Below the pieces are notes generated by a model. It saw nothing but the letters and a program-made list of their open reading frames with translations, was not told the origin of the DNA and did no database searches. Position numbers and translations under genes: made by a program. Shown here piece after piece: positions 61,856 to 64,000 of a stretch of DNA of 64,000 nucleotides. This DNA comes from Prinia subflava (lineage: Eukaryota > Chordata > Aves > Passeriformes > Cisticolidae): contig NC_086254.1 in NCBI RefSeq assembly GCF_021018805.1, positions 2,839,001-2,903,000 of the forward strand, written 5' to 3'. Every line of letters begins with the position of its first letter. Positions within the stretch are counted from its first letter, which is position 1.

Positions 61856-62342
61856 GTAAATGTCATCTAAATTACCTTTTTCAGAAGAAGGTGCATCTTA
61901 CTTTTGCTGCAGGAGTGCATTTTCCTCTTTCAGAGTTCACGCACCTGACATCTTTGTGAGACGTCCACTTGAAAATCTTTCTACTGACAAGCAGTCAGCT
62001 ATCATTCTTCTGTCTGAAACATAGCTGACATAAAATGAAGTGACATTCCTCTCTTACCCAATGCCCCAGTGATCACAGATGTGTCCAAGATGAAGGAAGT
62101 CTGATTTCAGTTTCCTCTTCTGCTTGAAGGAGGGTCAAACTAGCACCTTTTACTACTCTACCAACCAGGAAACCTTGGAGCCTGGGAACTCACAGTCAGT
62201 CCTGGGCAGAGAACACTGCAAACTGAAGTGGGAGACAGGTGGGTGGGGGAAATAAATTCTCAGTTTTCCATATGCAGGCGATTGCCCTGAAAGCTAAACC
62301 ATGTAAGAATTTCACGATCATTTCACCCCTCATTTTTTTCAG
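61856..62342. other. Putative intron between the two candidate exons
   Basis: This 487-bp interval begins GTAAATG and ends with an excellent pyrimidine tract and AG (TTTCACCCCTCATTTTTTTC then AG). No repeat is seen in it. Confidence 0.35.
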
Positions 62343-62459
62343 ATCTCAACTGAGAGTTTTGACTGGTCTTTCAGTATGCATAGCTGTGCTCAAAATATAT
62401 CCCCCAAGAAGTCACTTGGAAAGAGAAAGGCTGCAAACAACTTAGTGGAAGACCCATGA
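62343..62459 (+). CDS. Candidate terminal exon, unidentified plus-strand gene
   Basis: After the acceptor at 62341-62342 one frame is open for 38 codons to TGA (62457-62459), starting ISTESFDWSFSMHSCAQNIS and ending with a lysine/arginine-rich cluster (KKSLGKRKAANN) then LVEDP. The start phase 0 matches the end of the candidate exon at 61773-61855. AATAAA-type signals occur near 63187. One other frame is also open for about 100 bp. The basic cluster could be a nuclear localisation signal, but this is only inference from composition. Confidence 0.33.
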   Translation: MSTESFDWSFSMHSCAQNISPKKSLGKRKAANNLVEDP

Positions 62460-64000
62460 GGCAGAGACAAGAAGCAATGTACTGTTCTCAAGGCAGTCCA
62501 GAGCACAAGCTCAGGTAGAACCTTGTGGAAACACCCTGACAACCACAGATGCCTGCAGACTGACACAGTGGGTTTTAAGGACTGTGCTTCTAGACTTAGA
62601 CACCCAAGTTCTGCCTACATCCCAGAATCAAGATCTTAAAGATTTGGGGGACTGCTTCTCAAGCAATTCTTGATAGATCTAAGAAAGCAAAACCCACTCT
62701 TCCAAGTCCCAACCTCATTCCTATTCTACTTGGCAAAACTACAACTTCTACAAATCTGCACTCATATTACTTCCCGAGAGAAAAAAGGTTGCAGCTTTTG
62801 GCACCAGTGAGTTTTAGATGACCAGCTATTATTTGCTGTTCAGTAAGAATACAATGAACTTTGGACAATAATATCAGGCATGAGAATTCAACTGGGGTTC
62901 AAGCAACTGAATTAGGAATGACATCCTGTGGGTAAAGCACTGCCTGCAAACTTAGTCTTTCCTAATTCTGTCTCAGAACACTGTTTTAAAACTCAGGAGT
63001 GCCATCAATTCCCCTTTCTCAGACCATTTCTCCAGATGACAAATGGAGATAAATTTAACTCTGTTATATCTTGCTTTGAGAACTACATAATAATAAGATT
63101 ACATAAGTACAAAGGGGTAATCAACACCTCACAGTAGATGACACTTCATCAAAGCATTGGTAAATAATTACTGCACTTCAATCTAAAATAAAACAAAAGA
63201 GAGTAACCACCAGCTTGGCATCTTGTTTTCTCAGTTATAGCTTTATATCAATCATAAAATCTGTTGGTCCAACTTGTCTGTTTTCTAATTTTCAAAATGA
63301 GAACGGACTCCAGCATTTGCTCTGGGCAGTGGCACCCAAGAACTGATGTTGACTGCCCAGGTCCATAGCAGTCCATACTACAAAGTCTGAAGCAACTCTG
63401 AGCCCTTAAATACTTTTTTTTTTTTTCCATTGCCAAAATATGAAAACTACATGTTCTTTACCTTACAGAAGAAAGAAGTTACTAGATGGGAAAAACAGAA
63501 CCCAGATGAATGTTCTTGTTTCATAATTAGAAGGTAGTATCTTAGACAAATATGTTACAAGGGTACTTGTCAACACGATGCAGCTTTCTCCCTCATGGAT
63601 ATTATCCACATCACCTAATGAGAACAGACAGCCAGGATGGGAGGTCAGTATGCTGGCAGCTGACGTGTTTGACAGGCAGCTGCATTCACATGGCACCGTG
63701 CAAGGTAAAAGGAGAAAGACTGACAGGAACTTCTACTCTCACAGTACTCACCCATTTTAAACTGAAAATATTTTGCAGCATTTATATGATCCAAAAGGAA
63801 GGAAACAAAATATAAACTAGAAACAACTTTGAGGTTATAGTACCCATAACACTAGCTGCATAATTGAATGGAAAAACTAATTTGTTTATTACAACAGTAT
63901 TTCTTTCTTTGTGCCATAAATTAAGCATATTATTTGGCACTTCTTCCTTGCTAGGAACAATTTTTTTATTGATGAACCTGCTAATTTTAAGGGCTGAATC
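62460..64000. other. Unassigned stretch to the end of the window
   Basis: If the upstream candidate exon is real, part of this would be its 3' untranslated region. A T run lies at 63413-63426. No recognised repeat or gene. Confidence 0.4.

Overview
The window looks like repeat-rich intergenic or intronic DNA from a bird, most likely a passerine. Evidence for this is a tRNA-Ile-headed SINE with a CR1-type tail (46.68-46.81 kb, the TguSINE1 architecture described from zebra finch), 3' fragments of CR1 LINEs, and many solo long terminal repeats (LTRs) of avian endogenous retroviruses. Base composition is AT-rich, with no bacterial features (no operons, no dense long ORFs).

Layout. 0.5-1.06 kb: family A LTR. 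4.2-4.7 kb: probable LTR. 7.5-9.4 kb: two old minus-strand LTRs. 11.2-13.2 kb: an LTR cluster ending in a well-preserved family A solo LTR with a CATCC target duplication. 16.2-17.4 kb: two more LTR-like blocks. 19.2-20.5 kb: a CR1 fragment, then an LTR that is A-like in its 5' part and B-like in its 3' part. 23.0-25.8 kb: a long GGGGAA array, a family C LTR with CTGCAG duplication, and an 18-bp GC-rich minisatellite. 31.7 kb: CR1. 33.4-34.2 kb: family C LTR and a T/G-only tract. 37.4 kb: family C LTR. 42.3-45.1 kb: a solo LTR with CCCAGG duplication, an exact 76-bp copy of part of it 2.2 kb away, and another LTR. 46.7 kb: SINE. 50.0-50.6 kb: family A LTR with GGTAG duplication. 57.2-58.1 and 60.0-61.0 kb: two CpG-rich family B LTRs.

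No protein-coding gene can be called with confidence. The longest ORFs fall in simple repeats, minisatellites or LTRs. Several short stretches have good splice signals around an open frame. The best are a minus-strand pair (54.61-54.73 and 51.998-52.125 kb) with matching phase, and a plus-strand pair (61.77-61.86 and 62.34-62.46 kb) with matching phase and a stop. They are reported as low-confidence candidate exons; no family was recognised. Similar-looking open segments turn up by chance in 64 kb of AT-rich DNA, so transcript or cross-species data are needed. No intact retroviral gag, pol or env was seen; the LTRs appear to be solo elements.
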